DNA of 9,853 bases from positions 1-9,853 of the forward strand of contig CANKBT010000100.1 of the NCBI GenBank assembly GCA_947479995.1. The letters are read 5' to 3'. Shown piece by piece: positions 1 to 5,757 of the stretch; the stretch's first letter is position 1, and every line of letters begins with the position of its first letter. The position numbers were made by a program, and so were the translations under genes. The stretch comes from Frankiaceae bacterium. Its GTDB lineage: Bacteria > Actinomycetota > Actinomycetes > Mycobacteriales > SCTD01. The notes beneath the pieces were generated by a model, which was not told where the DNA came from, searched no databases, and saw only the letters and a program-made list of their open reading frames with translations.

Positions 1-880
1 CGTCGGCGCCGGCGGCCCGCCGGTCGCGCCGCCGCCCGCGGTCGTCGAGCCGGTCACCGTGCCGGCCGGCCGCCTCGGCCGCGCCGCCGTCGCGCTGACC
101 TCGCTCGGCGTGGCCGTGCACGTCGGCTCGGTCGTCACCCGCGCGCTCGCGGTCGACCGCGTGCCGTGGGGCAACATGTACGAGTTCAGCTCGTGCGTCG
201 CGCTCGTCGCGGTCGCGACGTTCCTCGTGCTGCTGGCCCGCCGCCGCGTCGACGTCTCGCTCGGCGTCTTCGTCATGGTGCCGGCCGTGCTCTACCTGGG
301 CCTCGCGCTGACGGTGCTCTACACCGAGGCCGGCCCGCTCGTGCCGGCGCTCAACTCGTACTGGATCAAGATCCACGTGGCGGCGGCGATCATCGCCAGC
401 GGCGCCTTCCTGCTCGCCGGCGTCGTCGCGGTGCTCTACCTCGTGCGCGCCCGCCACGACGACACCGTCGCGCGCCTGGCCTCCGGCGACCCGGGCACGC
501 GCCAGACGCTCGTGCTGCGCCGCCCGCGGCCGGTGCAGCTGCAGTTCCCGTTCACGCTCGGCAGCGCGCTGCCCAGCGCCCCGGCGCTCGACCGCGCGGC
601 GTACGCCGTCATCGCCTTCGCCTTCCCGGTCTGGACGTTCGCGATCATCGCGGGCGCCATCTGGGCCGAGGCGGCCTGGGGCCGGTACTGGGGCTGGGAC
701 CCCAAGGAGACCTGGTCGTTCATCACCTGGGTGCTCTACGCCGGCTACCTGCACGCCCGCGCCACGGCCGGCTGGAAGGGCAGCAAGGCGGCCTGGGTCG
801 CCATCGCCGCCGCCGTCGCGCTGATCATCGACTACTACGTCGTCAACATCTTCGTGGTCGGCCTGCACTCGTACGCCTAG
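1..880 (+). CDS. ccsB: Cytochrome c biogenesis protein CcsB/ResC-type, 5'-truncated by the window edge
   Basis: CcsB is the polytopic membrane protein of System II cytochrome c maturation. With CcsA/ResB it presents heme for ligation to apocytochrome CXXCH motifs on the outer face of the membrane. The reading frame (codons starting at base 2) is open to the window edge. A Pro/Ala/Val-rich linker precedes the first visible membrane segment, so the GTG at 59 is not believed to be the real start and an N-terminal helix is missing. Counting from that GTG, WGNMYEFS lies at residues 37-44 and a candidate heme-ligand His at 106. The tryptophan-rich WWD domain (W-A-E-A-A-W-G-R-Y-W-G-W-D-P-K-E-T-W) spans 202-219, followed by His232 and a terminal VGLHSY with His270. 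About seven hydrophobic segments are visible. The stop is TAG at 878-880, converging on the small membrane gene that ends at 896. The family call is very secure; only the start is unknown. Confidence 0.95.
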   Translation, partial: VGAGGPPVAPPPAVVEPVTVPAGRLGRAAVALTSLGVAVHVGSVVTRALAVDRVPWGNMYEFSSCVALVAVATFLVLLARRRVDVSLGVFVMVPAVLYLGLALTVLYTEAGPLVPALNSYWIKIHVAAAIIASGAFLLAGVVAVLYLVRARHDDTVARLASGDPGTRQTLVLRRPRPVQLQFPFTLGSALPSAPALDRAAYAVIAFAFPVWTFAIIAGAIWAEAAWGRYWGWDPKETWSFITWVLYAGYLHARATAGWKGSKAAWVAIAAAVALIIDYYVVNIFVVGLHSYA

Positions 881-895
881 GCGCGGCCGCGGCGC

Positions 896-1138
896 TCAGA
901 TGCCGCGCAGGAAGTCCTCGTCGTCGTCCGGCCCCTGGTGGCGGGGCGACGGCGCGCGGCCGCGGGGCGGGCGCCCGGTGGCGAGCCACGCCAGCGGCCC
1001 GGCGAGCGGCACGAGCAGCACGGCCGCGAGCCAGACGGGCTTGGCGAGCACGCGGACGTCGGCCGGCGGGGTGCGCAGCACGTCGAGGGTGCCGTAGACG
1101 AGCAGGACGAGGGTCGTCAGCGCCAGCAGGACGAGCAT
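896..1138 (-). CDS. Small PLDc_N-domain membrane protein (80 aa)
   Basis: This small integral membrane protein matches the phospholipase D-nuclease N-terminal (PLDc_N) family, which in actinobacteria often stands alone without any PLD catalytic domain. Its role is unknown. Two hydrophobic helices (about residues 2-20 and 36-54) flank a loop with the family pattern D-x-L-R-T-P-x-x-x-V-R-x-L-x-K-P-x-W; the second helix ends in A-W-L-x-x-G-R-P. A basic Pro/Arg linker leads to the acidic C-terminus PDDDEDFLRGI (70-80). No HKD catalytic motif is present, so enzymatic activity is not expected. The ATG at 1136-1138 has no convincing Shine-Dalgarno. A TAGCCT hexamer lies exactly 6 nt upstream, so the mRNA may be leaderless. 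The gene is a tandem paralog of the one at 1197-1550 and is convergent with ccsB (15-nt gap). Confidence 0.87.
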   Translation of the reverse strand: MLVLLALTTLVLLVYGTLDVLRTPPADVRVLAKPVWLAAVLLVPLAGPLAWLATGRPPRGRAPSPRHQGPDDDEDFLRGI

Positions 1139-1144
1139 GCCGCC

Positions 1145-1150
1145 AGGCTA
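1145..1150 (-). promoter_or_regulatory. -10 element (TAGCCT), likely leaderless promoter of the 80-aa PLDc_N gene
   Basis: Read on the minus strand, CCTAGCCTGGCGGC runs directly into the ATG. The hexamer TAGCCT fits the actinobacterial TANNNT -10, and 6 nt separate it from the start codon, placing +1 at the A of ATG. No clear -35 is visible, as is common for such promoters. Confidence 0.5.
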
Positions 1151-1196
1151 GGTCGGCCGGCCCCGCCCCGCCTGCCGCTGACGGCGGGGGCGCGGC

Positions 1197-1550
1197 TCAG
1201 GCCCCCTCGGACCGGCGGCGCTCCTGCTCGGCCCGGCGGCGCTGCTCGGCGGCGCGCTCGGCGAGCCCGCGCAGGAACTCCTCGTCGTCGTCGGGGGAGG
1301 CCGCGACGGCCCGCCCCGGCCGAGACCGCCCCGGCGCCCCGTGGTCCCCCTCGTGGGGCAGCGAGCGCGCCTGCTGCGGCCGCCCGGCGACCAGCCAGGC
1401 GATGCCGCCGACGACCGGCAGGACGACGACCAGCAGCAGCCACAGCAGCTTCGGCAGGTGGCGCACCTCGCCCTCGGGCGTCGTGATGACGCTGAGCACG
1501 CAGAACACCAGGAAGCACAGCTCGACGACGAACAGCAGCCCGTACAGCAC
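1197..1550 (-). CDS. PLDc_N-domain membrane protein with charged C-terminal tail (117 aa)
   Basis: This is a second PLDc_N-family protein, paralogous to the 80-aa neighbour. Two membrane helices (about 2-21 and 34-55) surround the loop T-T-P-E-G-E-V-R-H-L-P-K; the second helix ends in A-W-L-V-A-G-R-P, matching the neighbour. The hydrophilic tail repeats the acidic motif PDDDEEFLRGL (86-96), then continues 21 residues as an Arg/Glu/Ala-rich, probably helical segment absent from the paralog. There is no catalytic HKD motif, so function is unknown; a membrane adaptor or scaffold role is only a guess. The start is GTG at 1548-1550, supported by GAGGGGGG on the minus strand 6 nt upstream (1557-1564). 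The gene is 58 nt upstream of its paralog in the same direction, and divergent from the aldolase operon. Confidence 0.87.
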   Translation of the reverse strand: MLYGLLFVVELCFLVFCVLSVITTPEGEVRHLPKLLWLLLVVVLPVVGGIAWLVAGRPQQARSLPHEGDHGAPGRSRPGRAVAASPDDDEEFLRGLAERAAEQRRRAEQERRRSEGA

Positions 1551-1574
1551 GCCCGACCCCCCTCGGTCGGGGGC

Positions 1575-1580
1575 AGGCTA
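1575..1580 (-). promoter_or_regulatory. -10 element (TAGCCT) of the 117-aa PLDc_N gene
   Basis: On the minus strand the context is CCCTAGCCTGCC, nearly identical to the element before the downstream paralog. The expected transcription start near 1568 would leave a leader of about 18 nt containing the GAGGGGGG ribosome binding site. It lies in the 108-bp divergent intergenic region shared with the aldolase operon. Confidence 0.45.
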
Positions 1581-1630
1581 GGGCCCGGCAGGGCGTCTGC
1601 GGGGCGCTTCGGCCGGACCGGCTGCCGCGT

Positions 1631-1649
1631 TGAGGTCAGGTTCCCCTAA
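1631..1649 (+). promoter_or_regulatory. Candidate DtxR/IdeR-type iron box over the aldolase-operon promoter
   Basis: The 19 bases TGAGGTCAGGTTCCCCTAA match 14 of 19 positions of the DtxR/IdeR consensus TTAGGTTAGGCTAACCTAA, including AGGT in the left arm and the whole CCTAA right arm. The site overlaps the putative -10 (TAATCT, 1647-1652), where an iron-bound repressor would block RNA polymerase. It is found by eye; the left arm is imperfect, so this is a candidate only. Confidence 0.4.
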
Positions 1650-1652
1650 TCT
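1647..1652 (+). promoter_or_regulatory. -10 element (TAATCT), leaderless promoter of the aldolase-SDR-GT2 operon
   Basis: TAATCT fits TANNNT and ends exactly 6 nt before the GTG at 1659, so transcription would begin at the start codon. There is no Shine-Dalgarno at a usable distance; GAGGTCAGG is about 18 nt upstream, too far. It is one of the few AT-rich spots in the region. Confidence 0.5.
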
Positions 1653-1658
1653 CTGCGC

Positions 1659-2450
1659 GTGGACCTCTTCGCCTTCACGGTGGTGCCGGCCGTCGCCCGC
1701 GCCCTCGTCCTGGCCGGTGCCGCCGGCGTCATCGTCGACTGGGAGCGCCGCGGCAAGCACCGCCGCCAGGCCGGCGAGGGCACCCAGATCAACGCCGACA
1801 CCGCCGACGACCTCGCGGCCGTGCGCGCCGCCGTGCCGGCCGGCCGCGGGCGCGTGCTGTGCCGTGTCAACGGCGCCGGCCCCTGGACGCGCGAGGAGGT
1901 CGACGCCGCCGTCGCCCTCGGCGCCGACGAGGTGCTCCTGCCGATGGTGCGCACGCCCGACGACGTCGACCTCGCGCTCGACGCCGTCGCCGGCCGGTGC
2001 GGCCTCGGCGTGCTCGTCGAGACCCGCGCCGCCGTCGCGTGCGCCCCCGAGATCGCCCGGCGCCCGCTGTCGCGCGTCTACGTCGGGCTCAACGACCTGC
2101 GCATCGACCGCGGCAGCACCGCGCTGTTCGCGCCGCTCGTCGACGGCACCGTCGAGCAGGTCCGCGCGGCCTGCGGCGACGTGCCCTTCGGCGTCGCCGG
2201 GCTGACGCTGCCGACCTCCGGGGCGCCGGTGCCGAGCCGCCTGCTCGCGGGCGAGCTGGCCCGCCTCGGCGCGTCCTTCACCTTCCTGCGCCGCAGCTTC
2301 CACGCCGACGTCGCGGGCGGGCCGGTCGCGCCGGCGGTCGCCGCCATCACCCGGCACTGCGCCGAGACCCGGCGCCGCGACGGCGCGCAGGTCGCCGCCG
2401 ACCGCGAGGAGCTGGTCGGCCGCCTGCACGCGGCCGCCGTCCCGGCGTGA
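1659..2450 (+). CDS. HpcH/HpaI-type aldolase/citrate lyase family protein
   Basis: This 263-residue protein looks like a class II pyruvate-aldolase TIM barrel of the HpcH/HpaI/citrate-lyase-beta superfamily, which makes or breaks C-C bonds next to a 2-oxoacid or acyl-CoA using Mg2+. Visible landmarks are V-I-V-D-W-E-R-R-G-K at 24-33, the R69 in L-C-R-V-N (equivalent to the pyruvate-binding Arg), L-L-P-M-V-R-T-P-D-D-V, and the metal-ligand pair E121 (V-L-V-E-T-R) and D146 (G-L-N-D-L) spaced 25 residues apart as in HpaI. It is slightly shorter at the C-terminus than citrate lyase beta. The start is the leaderless GTG at 1659. It overlaps the next gene by 4 nt (GTGA), so the aldolase is co-translated with a sugar-type SDR and a GT2. 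This context suggests a role in an unusual sugar or acyl modification rather than central metabolism. The substrate cannot be read from sequence. Confidence 0.85.
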   Translation: MDLFAFTVVPAVARALVLAGAAGVIVDWERRGKHRRQAGEGTQINADTADDLAAVRAAVPAGRGRVLCRVNGAGPWTREEVDAAVALGADEVLLPMVRTPDDVDLALDAVAGRCGLGVLVETRAAVACAPEIARRPLSRVYVGLNDLRIDRGSTALFAPLVDGTVEQVRAACGDVPFGVAGLTLPTSGAPVPSRLLAGELARLGASFTFLRRSFHADVAGGPVAPAVAAITRHCAETRRRDGAQVAADREELVGRLHAAAVPA

Positions 2451-3301
2451 CCCGCGCGCTCGTCACGGGCGCCGGCGGCTTCGTCGGGCAGCACCTGGTG
2501 GCGCGGCTGCGCGCCGACGGGCACGAGGTCACCGCGCTGACCCGCGCCGACGCCGACCTCGCCGTGCCGGGGCAGCTCGCCGAGGCCGTGCGCCGCGCCG
2601 CCCCCGAGGTCGCCCTGCACCTCGCCGCCGCACGGGCGCCGGTGCCGCGCGCGGCCGCCGCCGCGGTCAACGCCACGAGCGCCGTCGAGCTGGTCGACGC
2701 GCTGCCGGACGACTGCCGCGTCGTGCTGCGCCTCGGCTCCTCGACGGAGTACGCCGCGTCGTCGGCACCCATCGACGAGCGCACGCCGCTGGCCCCGCGC
2801 GGCTTCTTCGGGGCCGCCAAGGCGGCCGGCTCGCTGCTGCTCACCGCCGCCGCCGCCGAGCGGGGCCTGCGCTCGGTGGTGCTGCGGGCCTTCCAGGTCT
2901 ACGGCCCCGGCGACAAGCCCGGCCGCTTCGTGCCCGCCGTGCTGCGCGCGGCCGCCACCGGCGAGGTGCTGCCGCTCACCGGGCCGGGGCTGCGGCGCGA
3001 CTGGGTCTGGGTCGGCGACGTCGTCGACGCCTGCGTGCGCGCGGTCGAGGCCGACGCGCTGCCGAGCGGCACGGTGCTCAACGTCGGCACCGGCGTGCAG
3101 ACGGCCAACGAGGAGCTCGTCGCGCTCGCCGAGCGGGTCACCGGCCGGCGCATCGCGACCGCGGCCGGCGCCCACCCGGGCCGGCACTGGGACACCGGCG
3201 ACTGGGTGAGCGACCCGTCGGCGGCGCGCGCCGCGCTCGGCTGGGAGCCGGCCGTCGACCTCGCCGAGGGCCTGCGCCGCTGCTGGGAGGCCGGCGCGTG
3301 A
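2447..3301 (+). CDS. NAD(P)-dependent epimerase/dehydratase (extended SDR) with Tyr-to-Phe active-site change
   Basis: This 284-residue extended short-chain dehydrogenase is of the type that modifies nucleotide sugars. The Rossmann dinucleotide motif T-G-A-G-G-F-V-G is at residues 7-14 and a family-typical L-H-L-A-A-A-R after beta-4. S98-S99-T100-E101-Y102 occupies the catalytic Ser/Thr position, and R-A-F-Q-V-Y-G-P-G is the substrate-side motif. W-V-W-V-G-D-V-V-D-A and L-N-V-G-T-G follow in the C-terminal part. The usual YxxxK is F121-G-A-A-K125, so the catalytic tyrosine is a phenylalanine (TTC at 2807-2809). The protein may bind NAD without normal oxidoreductase activity, or use Y102 or another acid/base. 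The start is GTG 2447, overlapping the aldolase stop (GTGA); the next gene starts the same way. Longer upstream extension of this frame runs antisensically through the aldolase codons and is not credible. Confidence 0.88.
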   Translation: MTRALVTGAGGFVGQHLVARLRADGHEVTALTRADADLAVPGQLAEAVRRAAPEVALHLAAARAPVPRAAAAAVNATSAVELVDALPDDCRVVLRLGSSTEYAASSAPIDERTPLAPRGFFGAAKAAGSLLLTAAAAERGLRSVVLRAFQVYGPGDKPGRFVPAVLRAAATGEVLPLTGPGLRRDWVWVGDVVDACVRAVEADALPSGTVLNVGTGVQTANEELVALAERVTGRRIATAAGAHPGRHWDTGDWVSDPSAARAALGWEPAVDLAEGLRRCWEAGA

Positions 3302-3996
3302 GGGTCGCCGTCGTCTCCCCCGTCTACGGCAACGCGCCGACCCTCGCCGCGCTGGCCGACCGGCTCGGCGCGGCCCTGGCCGGGCACGACTGGCGGCTGC
3401 GGCTCGTCGTCGACGCCTCGCCCGACGACAGCGCGGCGGTCGCCGCCGCGCTGCCCGGCCCCGTCGCGACGACCGTGCTCGCCGTCAACGGCGGCCAGCA
3501 CGCCGCCCTCGCCCGCGGCCTGGCCGACGAGCCCGTCGCCGACGCCTGGGTGCTGCTCGACGCCGACCTGCAGGACCCGCCCGAGGCCGTGCCCGCCCTG
3601 CTCGACCGGCTCGCGGCCGGCGACGTCGCCGCGGTCTTCGCCGGCCGGCGCGGGGCGTACGAGGGCGCGGGGCGCCGGCTCACGGGCACGGCGCACCGCC
3701 GGGCGGTGCGGCTGCTCACCGGCCTGCCGCCCGACGCCGGCGCCTTCCTCGCGCTCGACGCCCGGGCGCGCGCCGCCGTGCTCCGCGCGGGCGCCCCGAG
3801 CGTCGTCGCCGCGATCGGGGCGTCGCGCCTGCCGGTCGCCAGCGTGCCGGTGCGCCGCGACGCGCGGCCGGTCGGCGCGTCGGCGTGGACCTCGCGGGCG
3901 CGGGCGCGGCAGTCGGCGCGCACCCTCGCGTGGACGGCGCGCGCCCGGCTCAGCGCGTCCAGCGCTGCACGGTCAGGTCGCCCGTCACCGCCGTGA
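3298..3996 (+). CDS. GT2-family glycosyltransferase (DPM1-like), soluble
   Basis: This 232-residue family 2 glycosyltransferase resembles the polyprenyl/dolichyl-phosphate sugar synthase group, transferring an NDP-sugar to a lipid phosphate or glycan acceptor on the cytoplasmic face. It begins V-V-S-P-V-Y-G-N. Residues 37-44 read V-V-D-A-S-P-D-D where the family usually has V-D-D-G-S-x-D, so the nucleotide-binding loop looks one residue short. N64-G-G-Q67 is the conserved helix start, D88-A-D-L-Q-D-P-P-E96 is a complete DXD metal motif, and P-D-A-G-A-F-L-A-L matches the acceptor segment. No C-terminal membrane helices follow; the tail is Arg/Ala/Ser-rich. The start GTG 3298 overlaps the SDR stop by 4 nt, so it is the third coupled gene of the operon. 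Its last 47 bp overlap the convergent GT-C gene, and the final residues may be unconserved. Confidence 0.87.
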   Translation: MRVAVVSPVYGNAPTLAALADRLGAALAGHDWRLRLVVDASPDDSAAVAAALPGPVATTVLAVNGGQHAALARGLADEPVADAWVLLDADLQDPPEAVPALLDRLAAGDVAAVFAGRRGAYEGAGRRLTGTAHRRAVRLLTGLPPDAGAFLALDARARAAVLRAGAPSVVAAIGASRLPVASVPVRRDARPVGASAWTSRARARQSARTLAWTARARLSASSAARSGRPSPP

Positions 3997-5353
3997 AGAC
4001 CTGCGACTCCGCGAGCGCGTAGCCGCCCTGCTCCAGCAGGTCGTCGTCGTCGTGCCGGTCGAGCCGGCCGTCGTCGCCGAAGCGCACGAGCCACACCACG
4101 TCGGAGGTGCCCGGCGCCGGCACGTCCTGCGGCGGCAGCACGACGTCGGGGCGCAGCCGCGGGGCCTCGCGCGCGACGTACTGGTCGAGGGCCAGGGCCG
4201 CCCGCGCGTCGACGGCGACGACCGGCTCGCCCGGCGCCTGCCGGGCGGCGAGCAGCGCCACCACCTCGTCCGGGCGCTCGCGGGGGCGCCGCTCCAGGCG
4301 CGGCACGTCGGCCGCCAGCGACACGGCGACGAGCAGCGCCGCGCCGGCCACCCGCAGGCGCGGCGGCAGCGCGGCGACGCCCAGGGCGCCGAGCACCGCC
4401 AGCGCGAGCAGGGCCGGCAGCAGGTAGCGCGGGTAGTAGACCGGGCGCACGAGCTCGGCCGCCGTGACGACCGCGAGCGGCACGAGCAGCCACGCGAGCG
4501 GCAGGGCCCGCGCGCGCGAGCGCACCGCGCCGAGCACCGCCGCGGCGGCCAGCAGCGCCGCGAGCGGCAGCTCGCCCACCGCCCAGTCGCGCACGGCCAG
4601 CACCGGCAGCGCCGCCCCGACCGGCGCGGGGGAGGGGCCGCCCTCGCCGCCGTGCGACAGCGACAGCGCGACGAGCCCGAGCGCCGGCAGGGCGGCGGCG
4701 GCCAGCACGGCCGCCGCGCCGAGCCCGCGCCGCCCGCCCGCGCGCAGCGCGCCGACCGCCAGGCCGGCGAGCGCCGGCAGCGCGAACCAGTGCAGCAGGC
4801 CCGCCGCGGCCCCGGCGACGGCCGTGAGCACCAGGCCCCGGCCGTCCTGCAGCCGCCGCACGACCCCGAGCGCCGCCAGCGCGGTCGCCAGCAGCGCCGG
4901 GCCGTAGCTGCGGGCCTCCACCGACTGCTCGACGAGCAGCGGCCCGCTGGCGGCCAGCAGCCCGGCGAGCAGCCCGGCGCGCGGCCCGGCCAGCCGGCGC
5001 ACGACGTCGGCCAGCACGCCGGTCGCGGCCGCCGCGCACAGCAGCGACGGCAGCCGCAGGGCCAGCGGCGTCGGCTCGACCCCCGGCAGCGCCAGCCAGG
5101 CGTGCACGAGCGCGTAGTAGGGCGCGTTGAACGACGGCGGCACCTCGGGCAGGTACGCCGTCGGCCCGGCGCCGTCGACCACCAGCCGGGCCAGCTCGCG
5201 CAGCGGCAGCGGGGCGACGGTCGCGGTGTAGAGCTCGTCGTACCAGAGCGGCTGTCCGCGCCGGAGCTGCAGCGCGCCGAGCAGCAGCAGCAGCGCCGGC
5301 GGCAGGAGCAGGGCGGTGCGGGTGCCGACCCGCGCGACCGCCCGCGTCAGCAC
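3950..5353 (-). CDS. GT-C fold polytopic membrane glycosyltransferase (mannosyltransferase-like, PMT_2/GT39-type)
   Basis: This 467-residue integral membrane protein has the architecture of polyprenyl-phosphate-sugar-dependent GT-C enzymes, which transfer sugars on the outer face of the membrane. After the first helix (about 13-30) comes L-W-Y-D39-E40-L, the catalytic-loop acidic motif. N76-A-P-Y-Y-A-L-V-H84-A-W is the H/P-rich segment, E146-A-R-S-Y150 the conserved EARxY, and Y306-Y-P-R-Y310 the acceptor-side motif. Roughly ten Leu/Ala-rich helices fill residues 13-350, followed by a soluble C-terminal domain of about 120 residues. The start is GTG 5351-5353; the upstream GTG 11 nt away is out of frame. 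A TAGGCT -10 lies just upstream. Downstream of a BldC-like gene in the same direction, it converges on the GT2 with a 47-bp overlap. The GT2 could supply its lipid-linked donor, but this is inference. Confidence 0.87.
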   Translation of the reverse strand: MLTRAVARVGTRTALLLPPALLLLLGALQLRRGQPLWYDELYTATVAPLPLRELARLVVDGAGPTAYLPEVPPSFNAPYYALVHAWLALPGVEPTPLALRLPSLLCAAAATGVLADVVRRLAGPRAGLLAGLLAASGPLLVEQSVEARSYGPALLATALAALGVVRRLQDGRGLVLTAVAGAAAGLLHWFALPALAGLAVGALRAGGRRGLGAAAVLAAAALPALGLVALSLSHGGEGGPSPAPVGAALPVLAVRDWAVGELPLAALLAAAAVLGAVRSRARALPLAWLLVPLAVVTAAELVRPVYYPRYLLPALLALAVLGALGVAALPPRLRVAGAALLVAVSLAADVPRLERRPRERPDEVVALLAARQAPGEPVVAVDARAALALDQYVAREAPRLRPDVVLPPQDVPAPGTSDVVWLVRFGDDGRLDRHDDDDLLEQGGYALAESQVFTAVTGDLTVQRWTR

Positions 5354-5371
5354 GGCCCGCTCACGCCGCCC

Positions 5372-5377
5372 AGCCTA
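5372..5377 (-). promoter_or_regulatory. -10 element (TAGGCT) of the GT-C gene
   Basis: Minus-strand context CCCTAGGCTGGGCGG resembles the elements before both PLDc_N genes. Start of transcription is predicted near 5365, giving a leader of about 11-12 nt. It implies the GT-C gene can be transcribed separately from the BldC-like gene that ends 45 bp upstream. Confidence 0.45.
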
Positions 5378-5397
5378 GGGACCGGGGTGCGGGCGCC

Positions 5398-5616
5398 TCA
5401 GCGCTGGCCGGGGAGCACGACGGGGGCCCCGCCGAGCAGCGCGCGGATCTCGTCCTCGTAGAAGCGGCGGTGGCCGCCCGGGGTGCGGATGCTGCGGATG
5501 CGCCCGGCGGCGGCCCAGCGCGTCACCGTCTTGGGGTCGACGCGGAACATCGTCGCCACCTCGCCGGGCGTGAGCAGCCGGCCGGTGTCGACGCCGTCGA
5601 CGGGGTGCGTGGTCAT
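5398..5616 (-). CDS. BldC-family MerR-like helix-turn-helix DNA-binding protein (72 aa)
   Basis: This small single-domain regulator is close to Streptomyces BldC (68 aa), which binds DNA cooperatively as head-to-tail oligomers on direct repeats. The segment L-L-T-P-G-E-V-A-T-M-F-R-V-D-P-K-T-V-T-R-W is nearly BldC-identical, followed by A-G-R-I-R-S-I-R-T-P-G-G-H-R-R-F, the MerR-type wing, and a short helix E-I-R-A-L-L. The ATG at 5614-5616 gives 72 residues, matching the family; GGAGAG/AGG sequences lie upstream. A longer GTG start at 5691 would add 25 Arg/Pro/Ser-rich residues foreign to the family and is rejected. It is divergent from the DUF4229 gene across 141 bp that carry an inverted repeat. 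Whether this is the orthologue of the developmental BldC or one of several paralogs cannot be decided here. Confidence 0.92.
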   Translation of the reverse strand: MTTHPVDGVDTGRLLTPGEVATMFRVDPKTVTRWAAAGRIRSIRTPGGHRRFYEDEIRALLGGAPVVLPGQR

Positions 5617-5677
5617 GCGGTGCCTGCTCTCCGGGGAGGTCCGGCGCGCGCTGCCCCGGGGTGTGCCGCGATCAACG

Positions 5678-5706
5678 AGCGGATCCGGCACGGGTGACGA
5701 TCCGCT
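5678..5706. repeat. Perfect 8-bp inverted repeat, candidate operator between the BldC-like and DUF4229 genes
   Basis: AGCGGATC (5678-5685) and GATCCGCT (5699-5706) are exact inverted copies separated by 13 bp. The centre-to-centre distance is 21 bp, two helical turns. The right arm abuts the candidate -10 (TACGCT, 5707-5712) of the DUF4229 gene. It could be an operator for a dimeric regulator; the binding protein is unknown. Confidence 0.4.
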
Positions 5707-5712
5707 TACGCT
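5707..5712 (+). promoter_or_regulatory. Possible -10 element (TACGCT) of the DUF4229 gene
   Basis: TACGCTGGG resembles the other GC-rich -10 elements of the window (TASSCTGS). Transcription would start near 5719 and leave about 39 nt of leader that contains the strong AGGAGG ribosome binding site at 5746-5751. Confidence 0.35.
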
Positions 5713-5757
5713 GGGCGTCCCCGGACGTCGGGGTCGATCCCGGCCAGGAGGCCCGCC

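Noticed and set aside
59..61. GTG 59 as the true ccsB start
   Set aside because: The frame is open to the window edge and the family has an additional N-terminal membrane helix, so the gene is truncated here.
881..895. CGCGGCCGCG palindrome between ccsB and the 80-aa gene as a bidirectional terminator
   Set aside because: A 10-bp GC palindrome with no loop or T-tract is expected by chance at this base composition.
166..1581. Long plus-strand open frame across ccsB and both PLDc_N genes
   Set aside because: Composition is an Arg/Ala/Gly/Pro-rich shadow without domains. It runs out of frame with ccsB and antisense to two clear membrane protein genes.
3324..5461. Long open frames on both strands over the GT2 and GT-C genes (for example minus 3324-5039, plus 4052-5461)
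   Set aside because: They are Arg/Ala/Gly- or Arg/Gln/His-rich shadows typical of high-GC DNA. The frames with motifs and membrane helices are the ones annotated.
5617..5691. Longer GTG start for the BldC-like protein
   Set aside because: It would add 25 low-complexity residues not seen in the family and run through the inverted repeat. ATG 5616 gives the normal length.
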